Shown: positions 15,959-24,928 of the stretch, in pieces
Layout: each line of letters starts with the position of its first letter
Numbering within the stretch: position 1 is the first letter of the stretch
Assembly (NCBI RefSeq): GCF_002941025.1
Contig: NZ_PTJS01000001.1
Location: forward strand, 434,001 to 498,000
Length of the DNA stretch: 64,000 nt
Direction: 5' to 3'
Source of the DNA: Streptomyces sp. QL37
Lineage (GTDB): Bacteria > Actinomycetota > Actinomycetes > Streptomycetales > Streptomycetaceae
Made by a program: the position numbers and the translations under genes
Notes under the pieces: model-generated
Told to the model about the DNA's origin: nothing
What the model saw: the letters and a program-made list of their open reading frames with translations, nothing else
Database searches by the model: none

Positions 15959-18433
15959 TCAGCTGACGGTGACGAGGCGCTGTACAGGCAAGCTGCGTGA
16001 GGATCGGCCGGCGTGGACGGTGTAAGAGCCGGGGGTGAGTTTCCAGGTGCCGGCAGTCCACACCGACAGGTCTCGAGCCGAAACGCTGAAGGTGAGCCGG
16101 GTGCTTGCACCGGGCGCAAGCGTGACCTTGCGGAAGCCGATCAGTCGCCGTGGCTCGGCTTGGGCGCCGACAGGCAGCCCCGCGTAGAGCTGCACGACTT
16201 CGGTGCCTTCGCGGGAACCTGAGTTGGTGAGGGTGACGGCGGCGGTCAGCGTTTTGGTCGCTGTGTTGTAGGACGTTTCCAGCGAGCCGAGGTTGAAGGT
16301 GGTGTAGGACAGGCCGTGTCCGAAGGGGAACAGCGGGCTCTGGTTTTTTCCGTCGTAGTAGCGGTAGCCGACCAGGTGGCCCTCGCTGTGGGAGACCGTG
16401 GGGCCGTTGCCCGGGTAGGTGGCCTGCGTGGCTCCGGGGCCCTGGGACGCTGTGACGGGGAAGGTGACCGGAAGACGGCCTGAAGGGTCTGCGTCGCCGA
16501 AGAGGACGGCTGCCAATGCGGTGCCTGTGGCGCGTCCGGCATACCAGAGCTGGACGACCGCTTCGACATCGTTGATCCACGGCATGGCGACGGGGCCGTC
16601 GGTGTTCAGGACGACGATGGTGCGGGAGTTGGCTGCTGCGACGTCGGCGATGAGTTTGTCCTGGTCGCCCGGCAGGTCGAGGGAGCCGTGGTCCATGTCC
16701 TCGCCCGCGACCCGGTTGACGATGACGACGGCGGCGTCGCTGGTCCGTGCGGCGGCGATCGCCTCGGGTATGAGGGACTTCGGCTGCCAGCCGAGGGTGA
16801 GGCCGCAGGTACCGGTGTCGGCGGTGCTGTTGCTGTACTCGACGCTGATGCTCACCGCCTTACCGGCTGTGAGGTCGATGGTGCCCTGCAGCGGATAGTC
16901 GTACGGCCCGAGGAAGAACCGGCGACTGTGACGGGTGCCGGAGATGACCGTCCTGCCGTTGATGACGAGCTTGGTGGTGCCTGAGGGCAGCAGCGAGAAA
17001 CGGTGCAGGCCCGTGGTGGTCGGCGTGAGGGTGCCGCTCCAGCGGGCCGACCATACGGTGGGCAGACCGGCCACGGGGGCACTGGCGAAGTCGATACCGG
17101 CACTGACCTGTGTGGCGACGGGAGTACCGGACGGTTCGGCTGAGGCATAGAAGCTGCCGGTCAGCCCCGCCGCACCGGCGGCTGTGCGCAGCACCGTCGC
17201 CGGGACGGCGGTGAGGGGGATGTCTCCGGCGGTTCCCTGGCTGTAGGTGACGGTGACCCCGGCGCCGGCCCGGTCCTTGATGGCCGCCAGCGGGGTGGCC
17301 CAGGTCCCGGGGTTTACGTACGTGGAGCCGGAGACGCCTGTCAGGGCGGTGTCGTCGGCCGGGCCGATCACCGCGAGCGACTTGATGGTGGAAGTCAGTG
17401 GGAGGGCTTGGCTGCGGTTAATGAGCAGGACCGTGGAGTTGACGGCGAGGTCGTGGGCGAGGACCTTGTGGGCCTGAGTGCTGACGTTGGCGGAGGGCGC
17501 CGGTACGGGGTGGTCGAACAGGCCGTTGACATACATGGTGTTGAGGATGCGCAGAGCCGCGTCATCCAGGCGGCCCGTGGGGACGCTGCCGTCTGTGAGC
17601 CCGCCGACAGGGATCTTCACGCCTCCGGGGCCGAGTCCGCCGAGATCCATGCCTGCCTTGACGGCTCCCACGGGGTCGTCTCCGGCCCAGAAGTCGGGGA
17701 CGGTGTAACCCTCCAGGCCGATGGTCTTCTTGAGGTCGTTGAACAGCGCGGGGCTCTGGGTGGCGAACGTTCCGTTGATCTTGGGGTAGGCCATCATCAC
17801 CGAGGTGACGGGTACAGCGGCGATGACCCGCTCGAAGGCCGCGTGGTAGATCTCGTGCAGCGCCCGATCGGAGATCTGCGCGTCGACGAAGAAGCGGTTG
17901 ACTTCCTGGGTGTAGGCACTGAAGTGCTTGAGGGTGGCAACGACGTGCTGTTCCTGGATGCGCCGGGTGAGCGCAGCGCCGAGGGTGCCGGCGAGGAACG
18001 GGTCCTCCCCCATGCTCTCGGCCTGCCGGCCGAAGTGCCAGGTGCGGGCGGTGTCGACGGTGGGGCCCAGAAGGTTGTTGTAACCCTTGGCGCGCCCTTC
18101 GGCGCCCAGCGCCTGGCCGAGCCGACCGGCGAGGTCGGCATCGAAGGTCGCGGCCTGCGCGAGGGGGACGGGGAAGGCCGTGACGCCGGTTTCCCCGCGC
18201 AGTCCGGCCGAGGCGTCCACCATGGTCAGGGCGGGAATACCGAGGGAGCCCAGAGCGGCGAAGTCGCAGCGGACGAGGGCCTCCTTCTGTGCGGCGGTCA
18301 TCCTGGCCAGGAGGGCGACGGCCCTGCTGTCCGGGACGGCACCCGCCGTGCGGCGGGGCGCCGCGGCGGCCGGTGCGATGCCGGAGGCCAGAGCGGTGAG
18401 AACGGCGGCTGAGAGGAACGTACGACGATTCAT
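15959..18433 (-). CDS. GH3 beta-glucosidase-like enzyme with PA14 insert, exported
   Basis: An 824-residue exported glycoside hydrolase. It starts with a twin-arginine signal (MNRRTFLSAAVLTALASG). The GH3 N-terminal barrel includes KHFSAYTQE and GYTVPDFW, where the Asp aligns with the family nucleophile of the SDW motif. A PA14 domain (about 395-530, TGSFYASAEPSG ... SVEYSNSTA) interrupts the second GH3 domain, as in GH3 enzymes acting on plant glycosides. RVAGEDMDHGSLDLPGDQ is the second-domain acidic region, and a fibronectin-III-like end (EGTEVVQLYAG) closes it. The ATG has GGAAGAG upstream. It is the last gene of the sugar island, following a binding-protein gene by 130 bases. Outside the cell it would trim glycosides before import. 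Confidence 0.88.
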   Translation of the reverse strand: MNRRTFLSAAVLTALASGIAPAAAAPRRTAGAVPDSRAVALLARMTAAQKEALVRCDFAALGSLGIPALTMVDASAGLRGETGVTAFPVPLAQAATFDADLAGRLGQALGAEGRAKGYNNLLGPTVDTARTWHFGRQAESMGEDPFLAGTLGAALTRRIQEQHVVATLKHFSAYTQEVNRFFVDAQISDRALHEIYHAAFERVIAAVPVTSVMMAYPKINGTFATQSPALFNDLKKTIGLEGYTVPDFWAGDDPVGAVKAGMDLGGLGPGGVKIPVGGLTDGSVPTGRLDDAALRILNTMYVNGLFDHPVPAPSANVSTQAHKVLAHDLAVNSTVLLINRSQALPLTSTIKSLAVIGPADDTALTGVSGSTYVNPGTWATPLAAIKDRAGAGVTVTYSQGTAGDIPLTAVPATVLRTAAGAAGLTGSFYASAEPSGTPVATQVSAGIDFASAPVAGLPTVWSARWSGTLTPTTTGLHRFSLLPSGTTKLVINGRTVISGTRHSRRFFLGPYDYPLQGTIDLTAGKAVSISVEYSNSTADTGTCGLTLGWQPKSLIPEAIAAARTSDAAVVIVNRVAGEDMDHGSLDLPGDQDKLIADVAAANSRTIVVLNTDGPVAMPWINDVEAVVQLWYAGRATGTALAAVLFGDADPSGRLPVTFPVTASQGPGATQATYPGNGPTVSHSEGHLVGYRYYDGKNQSPLFPFGHGLSYTTFNLGSLETSYNTATKTLTAAVTLTNSGSREGTEVVQLYAGLPVGAQAEPRRLIGFRKVTLAPGASTRLTFSVSARDLSVWTAGTWKLTPGSYTVHAGRSSRSLPVQRLVTVS

Positions 18434-18563
18434 GGCGGCTCTTCCATGAGGAATCGGGGGCAGGACAAAACAGCGCCTTGGTCGGCGCGAGCAGCGGAAC
18501 GCCGCACCTTGCAGGGATGAGGGTTGCTCACCGGCGCGCACCGCCTGGGCACGCGCCTGCGGC

Positions 18564-19826
18564 CTATCCCTCCTGGTAGGCCTCATCGAGGGCGGCAAGG
18601 ACGCCATCGATATCAGTGCGCCTGGAGAACAGCTTCTGGATCTGGGTGAAATGCTCCTGCTGGACCCGAGGGTTGGGCCACAGCTGATCCATGAAGGGCA
18701 CGATGGTGCCGGCCTTCTGGTGTGCGACGAGTTCCTTGAGAACGGGGTCGGCCGTGAAGTGGTCGTTGGGGATGGCAGGCAGGGTGCCACTGTCCTGGTT
18801 GTAGAGGTTCTGGCCGGTGTCGGACCCGAGGAACTCGGCGAACTTCATGGCCAGCTCCTTGTTGTCACCGTCGGCGTTGACTCCGTAGGCGGCTGACACC
18901 GCGCCGGGCATGTGGGTCTGTGCCGCGTCGTTGCTCGCGGGCAGGGCGAACATGGCCAGTTGCAGTTCCGGAGCTGCCGTGGTGATGGCCGAGATGCTGC
19001 TGGCGACCTGTATGACACCCACCGCCCTGCCCTCGGCAACGTCCTGGACGGACGTCTCGTAGCTCGTCCTCAAGGGATCGCTGCTGAAGCATCCCCGCAC
19101 ATCGAGCTCGACGTACTTCTCCAACGCTTTTCTCCAGCCGGAGTCGGCGAAGGTGGCCCGGCCGCTGCCCATCTCCGTCGCGAACTCCGGATGGCCGGCG
19201 TAGACAGTGGTGGCGGCCAACGCGTAATCGGCGAGCTGGGTCACCCACGGCGTCTCGATGCCGAGCGCGAACAGCACCTTGCCGCCGGCCTTCGCCTTGT
19301 CACACAGCTGCAACAACTCGTCCCACGTCTCCGGGGTGGTGCCCTCGATGTCACGCATGGACTTCTTGCTGTAGATCGCACCGATACCGCTGTAGTTGGC
19401 CGGCACGGCATAGGTGGCGCCGCCGACCCGGGTCACCCACTTGGTGTCCTCCGGGACTCTGCGCGCGAATTCCAGACTGGACAGATCGGCAAGTCGACCT
19501 GCGGACTCCAGCGTCCGCAAGGCGGCAGGATTGCCGTAGCCGGGCCAGACAGTGAAGACGTCAGGCGCCGTGCCCGAGGACAGTTGGGCGGGAAGGGTGC
19601 TCTGGAGCTGGTCGGTGTCGGCGTAGGTCACCGCAGTCTTCACCTGCGGATTCTCCCGCTCAAAGGCAGCCACGACAGTCTCCATGGCTGAGCGGTCGGT
19701 GATATTGGCGGTGATCTTCAGAATGCCGTCGTCGGTGGCTGCCGAGCCGGACCCACCGCAAGCGCTCAGGCTCACGGCAAGGCTCGTGACCATGACGGTG
19801 GCACGGACGCGGCGGGAGGTTCTCAT
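18564..19826 (-). CDS. Extracellular sugar-binding lipoprotein, CUT1 type (orphan)
   Basis: A 420-residue solute-binding protein family 1 member. A lipoprotein signal ends in the lipobox LSACGG (Cys23). Typical landmarks are NPQVKTAVTYAD near 60, GTAPDVFTVWPGYG near 86 and NYSGIGAIYSKKSM near 142. The ATG has GGAG 6 bases upstream. No permease genes adjoin it; the nearest pair sits with another binding protein 4 kb upstream, so it may share those permeases. It is probably cotranscribed with the GH3 gene. Confidence 0.87.
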   Translation of the reverse strand: MRTSRRVRATVMVTSLAVSLSACGGSGSAATDDGILKITANITDRSAMETVVAAFERENPQVKTAVTYADTDQLQSTLPAQLSSGTAPDVFTVWPGYGNPAALRTLESAGRLADLSSLEFARRVPEDTKWVTRVGGATYAVPANYSGIGAIYSKKSMRDIEGTTPETWDELLQLCDKAKAGGKVLFALGIETPWVTQLADYALAATTVYAGHPEFATEMGSGRATFADSGWRKALEKYVELDVRGCFSSDPLRTSYETSVQDVAEGRAVGVIQVASSISAITTAAPELQLAMFALPASNDAAQTHMPGAVSAAYGVNADGDNKELAMKFAEFLGSDTGQNLYNQDSGTLPAIPNDHFTADPVLKELVAHQKAGTIVPFMDQLWPNPRVQQEHFTQIQKLFSRRTDIDGVLAALDEAYQEG

Positions 19827-20267
19827 GACAGGCTCCGTGCAGGAGAAGGGGAGAAGGCGACGTGCGGTGCCGGAGTGCAGCTGAGACCAGCGGCTCTCCC
19901 GGACGAATCGGCAGCCGCTCGACGGGCCGCCGTGGAGGCGGGGCCGACCGAGGAGTCAGGTACTCGGTCGGCCCCAGCTTGAGGGGGTCTTTACAAACAT
20001 CTCTTGCAGGCGAAACGCCTTTTCCGGCTCTTTCGAAACGACCGCCGCCGCATCCCGAGAAAAGCGATTTCAATGTCCGGCGACAACCGTTCGTGGAGCA
20101 TTCAGCTAACAGAGGGGAAACTATGGCCTCTCGCGGCTCCAGGTCAACCCTCGGGGAGCATGTACCTCAAGGAAATTTCACAAGCACCAAGGCAACCCAT
20201 TTCACCTGACTAGGCGGTCTGAAATTTCAATTGAAAAGCTTTACGAAACCACTCTCTATCAGCGCAA

Positions 20268-20284
20268 TGGATGGAGGCCATCCA
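20268..20284. promoter_or_regulatory. Inverted repeat TGGATGG-N3-CCATCCA, candidate operator
   Basis: A perfect 7-bp dyad with 3-base centre in the 556-bp region upstream of the orphan binding-protein gene. The same arms and spacing recur at 30523-30539 before the SDR gene. The surrounding 20000-20320 stretch is noticeably AT-richer than the rest of the window and contains GAAATTTC and GAAAAGCTTT motifs, consistent with a promoter region. No gene is seen in 19827-20382. Confidence 0.5.
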
Positions 20285-20325
20285 CAAGAGGAATGCCGGA
20301 GAGTTAAACGACCCCCTCAAATGAC

Positions 20326-20359
20326 ACAGCCCGGCGCATGCAGGCATGCGCCGGGCTGT
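20326..20359 (-). terminator. Hairpin terminator after the rhamnosidase gene
   Basis: A perfect 16-bp inverted repeat (20326-20341 and 20344-20359) begins 24 bases downstream of the rhamnosidase stop. The innermost pairs probably open to form the loop. It should separate the rhamnosidase transcript from the next unit. Confidence 0.8.
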
Positions 20360-20382
20360 GCAGCTGAAATGCGAGGGGTTGT

Positions 20383-22977
20383 TCAGGCAGCCCTCATGGC
20401 GAGTTTCGCCGTATCGAGGACATGCTCCCCTGGCCCCAGGGCGACCGGCGTGCAGCCGGGCAGTTCTGCGGTTGCTTCACAGCCCTCTGGTACGACGATG
20501 TCGGCTGTCAGCCCCGTGGCGGTCTGCTCCCAGGAGATGGACGCCGTTCCGTAAGGGGTCTCGTGCCGGGTGCGGGCCGACGTGATGCGCCCGCCGGGGC
20601 GCGGCCGGAAGGTGATCTTCCGGTATCCGGGGGCCGTGGCGGTGATGCCGCCGACCACCCGGTGGAGCCAGTCGGCGACAGCTCCGAGCGCGTAGTGGTT
20701 GAACGACGTCATACCCCCGGGGTTGAGGGAGCCATCGGGCCGGAGGCTGTCCCAGCGTTCCCAGATCGTCGTGGCGCCCATGGTCACGGTGTACAGCCAG
20801 GAGGGGCATTCGGTCTGCAGGAGCAGGCGGTAGGCGATGTCGAGGTGCCCGGTGTCGGTGAGCGCGTCGCAGATCAGCGGCGTGCCGACGAAACCAGTGG
20901 CGATGCGGGCGTCGTCCTCGACGACCAGCTCAGCCAGTCGGTCACCGGCCGGCTGCCTCTGCGACGGGGTCAGCAGGCCGAAGGCGAGTGCGACGGCGTA
21001 GGCGGTGGGGCTGTCGCTCGTCATGCGGCCCGAGGGAAGGACGTACCGGTGGCGGAAGGCTTCGGCCACCTCGTCGGCGAGTGCGCCGTATCGCTCGGCA
21101 TCCGCCTCATTCCCCAACTCAGCTGCCGCCAGGGTGAGGTGCCGGGCGGAGTGCGCGAAGTAGGCGGTGGCGACGAGATAGCGGTCGGTGCGTCCCGCGG
21201 CGGGGTCGTCGGGCGGTGCGGCCGGGTCGAGCCAGTCTCCCAGCTGGAAGCCCGTGTCCCACAGTCGGGTCGCCCCGGCGAGATCCTCGACGAGGTCGAC
21301 CCACTTCCTGGCCATGGGATAGTGGCGGCGCAGTAGGTCGAGGTCCCCGAAGCGCTGGTAGAGGGTCCAGGGGGTGAGCGTGGCGACGTCGCCCCAGGCG
21401 GCTCCCGGGTGGATCGGCGTCCACATGGGTTCGCCCGGGATGACGGGGACGTACCAGGGGATCGTGCCGTCGGGCAGTTGCTCGAGACCGACGTCGGTGA
21501 GCCAGGAGTCGAGCATGCCCGCGCAGTCGTAGAGGAAGCTTGCGGTGGGGGCGAAGATCTGGATGTCGCCGGTCCAGCCGAGGCGTTCATCGCGCTGGGG
21601 GCAGTCGGTGGGTATGTCGACGAAGTTGCCGCGCATGCTCCACACGACGTTCTCGTGCAGGCGGTTGACCAGCGGGTCGCTGCACTCGAACCAGCCGGTG
21701 CGCCGCATGTCGGTGTGGTAAACCCGGGCGGTCACCATGTCGGCGGTCAAGTCGGTCGGCCAGCCGCTGACTTCGGCGTAGCGGAAGCCGTGGAGGGTGA
21801 AGCGTGGTTCCCAGGTGAGCGGGCCCCGTCCGGAGAGGATCAGGGTGTCGGTGGCGTAGGCCTCGCGCAGCGGTCGCGTGGCCAGTTCGCCCTCCTCCAG
21901 GACCTCGGCGTGCCGGAGGGTGACGGTGGTGCCGGCCGGGCCGTCGAGGGTGACGCGGAGGCGGCCGACGAGGTTCTGGCCGAAGTCGAGCAGGTGGCGG
22001 TCGTCGTCGGTGCGGGTCACCTCGACCGGTGCGATCTCCTCGGTGCAGCGCACCGGTGGGCCTGTAGGGGCAACGAGGGTGCCGAGGTCACGGCTGGTGG
22101 CGCGTACGGACGTCCATTCCCCCGCGCCCGGACCGGAGGGGGTGGCCCATCCGGGGTCGTGCAGCCGGGCGTCGAACGTCTCGCCCTCGTAGAGGCCGCT
22201 GGTCAGGATCGGCCCGGGGGCGGCGCTCCAGGTGCCGTCCGTGGCGAACGTGGCCGTGGTGCCGTCCTCGTACGTCACCTCGAGCTGGGCGATGAGGGAC
22301 TGGTCGGTGCCGTAGATGTTGCGGGTGCCGCCGTCGAAGCCGTACTTGCCGCGGTACCAGCCGTCACCTAGCCAGGCGCCGATGGTGTTGACGCCTTGGG
22401 TGAGGTGGCCGGTGACATCGTGGGTGCGGTAGCGCAGACGGTGCGGGTAGACCGTCCATCCGGGGGCGAGCGTCTCGTCGCCGACTCGGCGCCCGTTGAT
22501 CTCCGCCTCGTACAGGCCGTGAGCCGTGATGTAGAGGCGGGCGCTCAGGACGGGCCCGGCGAGACAGAAGTCCTTGCGGACACGCGCCGGCGGGCGGTCG
22601 GCCGACGGATCCTCGCCCCAGGCTGCACCGACCGGGACCGCGTGCCAGTCGGCCGCGTCGAGCAGGCCGGCCTCGACCACACTCGGCCCGCTCCAGTCCG
22701 AGGGGGCATCGGCATCCGTCGTCCAGACGCGGACACGGACGGTTACGCGCTCGCGGGAGGTCAGTGGTGCGCCGGGCCAGGCGACGAGCACCTGGTCCCG
22801 GCCGGCGATACGGCCGGTGCGGTCGGCCCCTCCGGCGCGGGTGAGTTCGAGCTCGTACGCCTCCTGGGGACCGCCGCCTTTCGGCAGCCTCCACGTCAGT
22901 CGGGGGGAGGGAACGCCGATGCCGAGACCATCCGGGAGATGCTCGAAGGACACCGGTGAGGGCTGAGGGGGGAGCAA
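20383..22977 (-). CDS. Alpha-L-rhamnosidase, GH78, cytoplasmic
   Basis: An 864-residue rhamnosidase that removes terminal rhamnose from glycosides. The N-terminal beta domains carry the usual LYITAHGLYEAEINGRRVGD. The catalytic (alpha/alpha)6 barrel has DCPQRDERLGWTGD, whose Glu is the general acid, and TTIWERWDSLRPDGS, whose Glu is the likely base. A C-terminal beta domain ends the protein. No signal peptide is present, so substrates must be imported first. The TTG start has an AAAGG site upstream; an internal GTG ten codons in is an alternative. It follows the two permease genes and probably belongs to their operon. Confidence 0.92.
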   Translation of the reverse strand: MLPPQPSPVSFEHLPDGLGIGVPSPRLTWRLPKGGGPQEAYELELTRAGGADRTGRIAGRDQVLVAWPGAPLTSRERVTVRVRVWTTDADAPSDWSGPSVVEAGLLDAADWHAVPVGAAWGEDPSADRPPARVRKDFCLAGPVLSARLYITAHGLYEAEINGRRVGDETLAPGWTVYPHRLRYRTHDVTGHLTQGVNTIGAWLGDGWYRGKYGFDGGTRNIYGTDQSLIAQLEVTYEDGTTATFATDGTWSAAPGPILTSGLYEGETFDARLHDPGWATPSGPGAGEWTSVRATSRDLGTLVAPTGPPVRCTEEIAPVEVTRTDDDRHLLDFGQNLVGRLRVTLDGPAGTTVTLRHAEVLEEGELATRPLREAYATDTLILSGRGPLTWEPRFTLHGFRYAEVSGWPTDLTADMVTARVYHTDMRRTGWFECSDPLVNRLHENVVWSMRGNFVDIPTDCPQRDERLGWTGDIQIFAPTASFLYDCAGMLDSWLTDVGLEQLPDGTIPWYVPVIPGEPMWTPIHPGAAWGDVATLTPWTLYQRFGDLDLLRRHYPMARKWVDLVEDLAGATRLWDTGFQLGDWLDPAAPPDDPAAGRTDRYLVATAYFAHSARHLTLAAAELGNEADAERYGALADEVAEAFRHRYVLPSGRMTSDSPTAYAVALAFGLLTPSQRQPAGDRLAELVVEDDARIATGFVGTPLICDALTDTGHLDIAYRLLLQTECPSWLYTVTMGATTIWERWDSLRPDGSLNPGGMTSFNHYALGAVADWLHRVVGGITATAPGYRKITFRPRPGGRITSARTRHETPYGTASISWEQTATGLTADIVVPEGCEATAELPGCTPVALGPGEHVLDTAKLAMRAA

Positions 22978-23028
22978 GGAAAGCCTTTCGTCACGTGCAC
23001 GGGAGCAGGGCGGGGTTTCGGGCGTGGC

Positions 23029-23937
23029 TCAGCCCTTGACCGCTCCCGAGGTGAGGCCCTTCATGACCTTCTGGTTGAGGAAGAGATAGATCAGGAGGGT
23101 GCCGAACACGTTGATGCAGATCGCGGCGAACAGCGGCCCGTACTGGGTGGCGCCGAAGTCACCGGTGAAGTTGAGCAGGCCCACCTGGATGGTGCGCAGG
23201 TCCTGGTTGTTGGTGAAGGTCAGCGCGATGAGCAGGTCGTTCCAGATGAAGAAGAACTGCACCAGCCCGACCGTGAGCAGGGCGTTGCGGACCAGGGGCA
23301 CGCTGATGGTCCAGAAGGCGCGCAGGATGCCGGCGCCGTCGATGGTGGCGGCCTCGAAGAGTTCGCGCGGGACGGTGCGGTAATACGTGGCCATCATGAA
23401 GACGGTCAGCGGCAAGCCCGTGCCGGTGTAGGTCAGGATCAGCGGCCACAGCGTGCCGGACAGACCTGCCTGGAAGTACACCGTGAACAGCGGCAGGAGG
23501 ATCATCTGCGGGGGCACCATCATGCCCGCCAGGAAGACGAGAAGGGTGAGGCTGCGGCCCTTCCACACCATGATCTGCAGAGCGAATCCCGCGGCCGTGC
23601 CCAGAAGCAGCATGAGCGCCAGTGCGGGCAGGACGGCCAGCAGGCTGTTCTGGACGTACAGCCCTAGGTGGCCGGTGGTCCAGGCCTCGGAGTAGTTGCC
23701 CCACTCCCAGGTCGTGGGCAGGCTCCAGGTGGAGTTGTTCAGGTAGTCGTCGTTGGACTTCAGGGACGTCAGGAACATCCAGATCAGCGGGTAGATCTCG
23801 ACGACCAGCAGCAGGGTGACGACGATCTTCACCCACAGGCGGCGCGGTGCCCTGGACCTGCGGCTCGGCCCGGCGTTCCCGGACGCCCCCCGGCTCCAGC
23901 GGCCTGCGGAGGTCTTCACAGGTGTGTCGATGGCCAT
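23029..23937 (-). CDS. Sugar ABC transporter permease, MalG type
   Basis: A 302-residue CUT1 permease with a basic N-terminal extension and six predicted membrane helices. The ATPase-coupling EAA loop reads ELFEAATIDGAGILRAFWTISVPL near residue 205. It follows the MalF-type gene with a 4-base gap. No ATPase gene is nearby; streptomycetes often use the shared MsiK ATPase for such importers. The partner binding protein is encoded upstream, and the imported sugar is probably a rhamnosylated oligosaccharide given the adjacent rhamnosidase. Confidence 0.9.
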   Translation of the reverse strand: MAIDTPVKTSAGRWSRGASGNAGPSRRSRAPRRLWVKIVVTLLLVVEIYPLIWMFLTSLKSNDDYLNNSTWSLPTTWEWGNYSEAWTTGHLGLYVQNSLLAVLPALALMLLLGTAAGFALQIMVWKGRSLTLLVFLAGMMVPPQMILLPLFTVYFQAGLSGTLWPLILTYTGTGLPLTVFMMATYYRTVPRELFEAATIDGAGILRAFWTISVPLVRNALLTVGLVQFFFIWNDLLIALTFTNNQDLRTIQVGLLNFTGDFGATQYGPLFAAICINVFGTLLIYLFLNQKVMKGLTSGAVKG

Positions 23938-23941
23938 GTGT

Positions 23942-24826
23942 TCAGCCCTCCGTGATGTCGCGCTGCGAGACGCGGTAGACGACCAGGCTCACCAGCAGGC
24001 ACACGACCGTCAGCAGCAGGGCGATGGTGCTGCCGTAGCCGTAGTCGCTGTAGGTGAACGACGTCTGGAACATGTACAAGGTCAACGGCGTGGTGCCGTT
24101 GCCGGGACCGCCGTTGGTCAAGGCGACGACGGAGTCGAAGACCTTCAGGGTGCCGTTGATGCTGAAGATGAGCGACGACATCAGCACAGGCAGGGACAAC
24201 GGGAGCACGATGTGCCGGATCAGCCGCAGTCCCGAGGCGCCGTCCAGGCGGGCCGATTCAAGGACCTCGTCGGGGATGTCAACCAGGCCGGCGAAGAGCA
24301 GCACGGCATAGAAACCCATGGAGCGCCAGATGTCCATGACGATCAGCACCCAGAACGCGCTTCCCGCGCTGCCGAAGAAATCGATGGAATCAAGCCCGAC
24401 CGCGTTGAGGAGCGAATTGACCGGGCCTGTCTGCGGGGCGACCTGGAAGAACTTCTGGAAGAGCAGGCCCACCGCGACCGTGGGCAGCACGACGGGGAAG
24501 AAGGCCAAGGTGCGGATGAGCGCGGAGGACTTCTTGAGGAAGAACACGTACAGCAGGGCCAGCAGATAGCCGGCGAAGACCTGTCCTACCGTGACGATGG
24601 CGGCGTATTTGAGAGTGAACCAGAGGGCGTCACGGACGGCCGGGTCATCGAACAGTCGGGAGAAGTTGGCGACTCCGTTTCCGGTGAAGCCGTCGATGCT
24701 GTTGCCCTTGGTGAAGGAATACCCGAGCGACCACACGATCGGGACCAGCATGATCAATGAATAGACCAGAAGGGCGGGACCGAGGAGGATCGCGATGGCC
24801 CTGCGGTCACCGAGTACGCGGTGCAT
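23942..24826 (-). CDS. Sugar ABC transporter permease, MalF type
   Basis: A 294-residue CUT1 permease with six predicted helices; the EAA loop is VLESARLDGASGLRLIRHIVLPL near residue 190, and the MalF-like NGGPGNGTTPLTLYMF lies near 250. I chose the ATG at 24826. A TTG at 24871 would extend it by 15 residues but lies inside the stem of the intercistronic hairpin. It pairs with the MalG-type permease to form the translocation pore. Confidence 0.88.
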   Translation of the reverse strand: MHRVLGDRRAIAILLGPALLVYSLIMLVPIVWSLGYSFTKGNSIDGFTGNGVANFSRLFDDPAVRDALWFTLKYAAIVTVGQVFAGYLLALLYVFFLKKSSALIRTLAFFPVVLPTVAVGLLFQKFFQVAPQTGPVNSLLNAVGLDSIDFFGSAGSAFWVLIVMDIWRSMGFYAVLLFAGLVDIPDEVLESARLDGASGLRLIRHIVLPLSLPVLMSSLIFSINGTLKVFDSVVALTNGGPGNGTTPLTLYMFQTSFTYSDYGYGSTIALLLTVVCLLVSLVVYRVSQRDITEG

Positions 24827-24871
24827 GGATGGTGTCCACTTCGTTTCCGTTGAAGAAACCTGTCGGAACAA

Positions 24872-24926
24872 AACCGGGGGCGGCCCACGCGTATGGCGCG
24901 AGGAGGCCCATGGGCCGCCCCCGGTT
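24872..24926 (-). promoter_or_regulatory. Intercistronic stem-loop between binding-protein and permease genes
   Basis: A perfect 16-bp GC-rich stem (24872-24887 with 24911-24926) and 23-base loop begins 3 bases after the binding-protein stop. Such structures stabilise the upstream mRNA or partly stop transcription, giving more binding protein than permease. It may also act as a terminator. Confidence 0.7.
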
Positions 24927-24928
24927 GA

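Noticed and set aside
15727..16119. Minus-strand frame running from the GH3 gene's end into the gap
   Set aside because: Most of it overlaps the GH3 coding end in another frame. Only a faint regulator-like fragment remains, too weak to call a gene.
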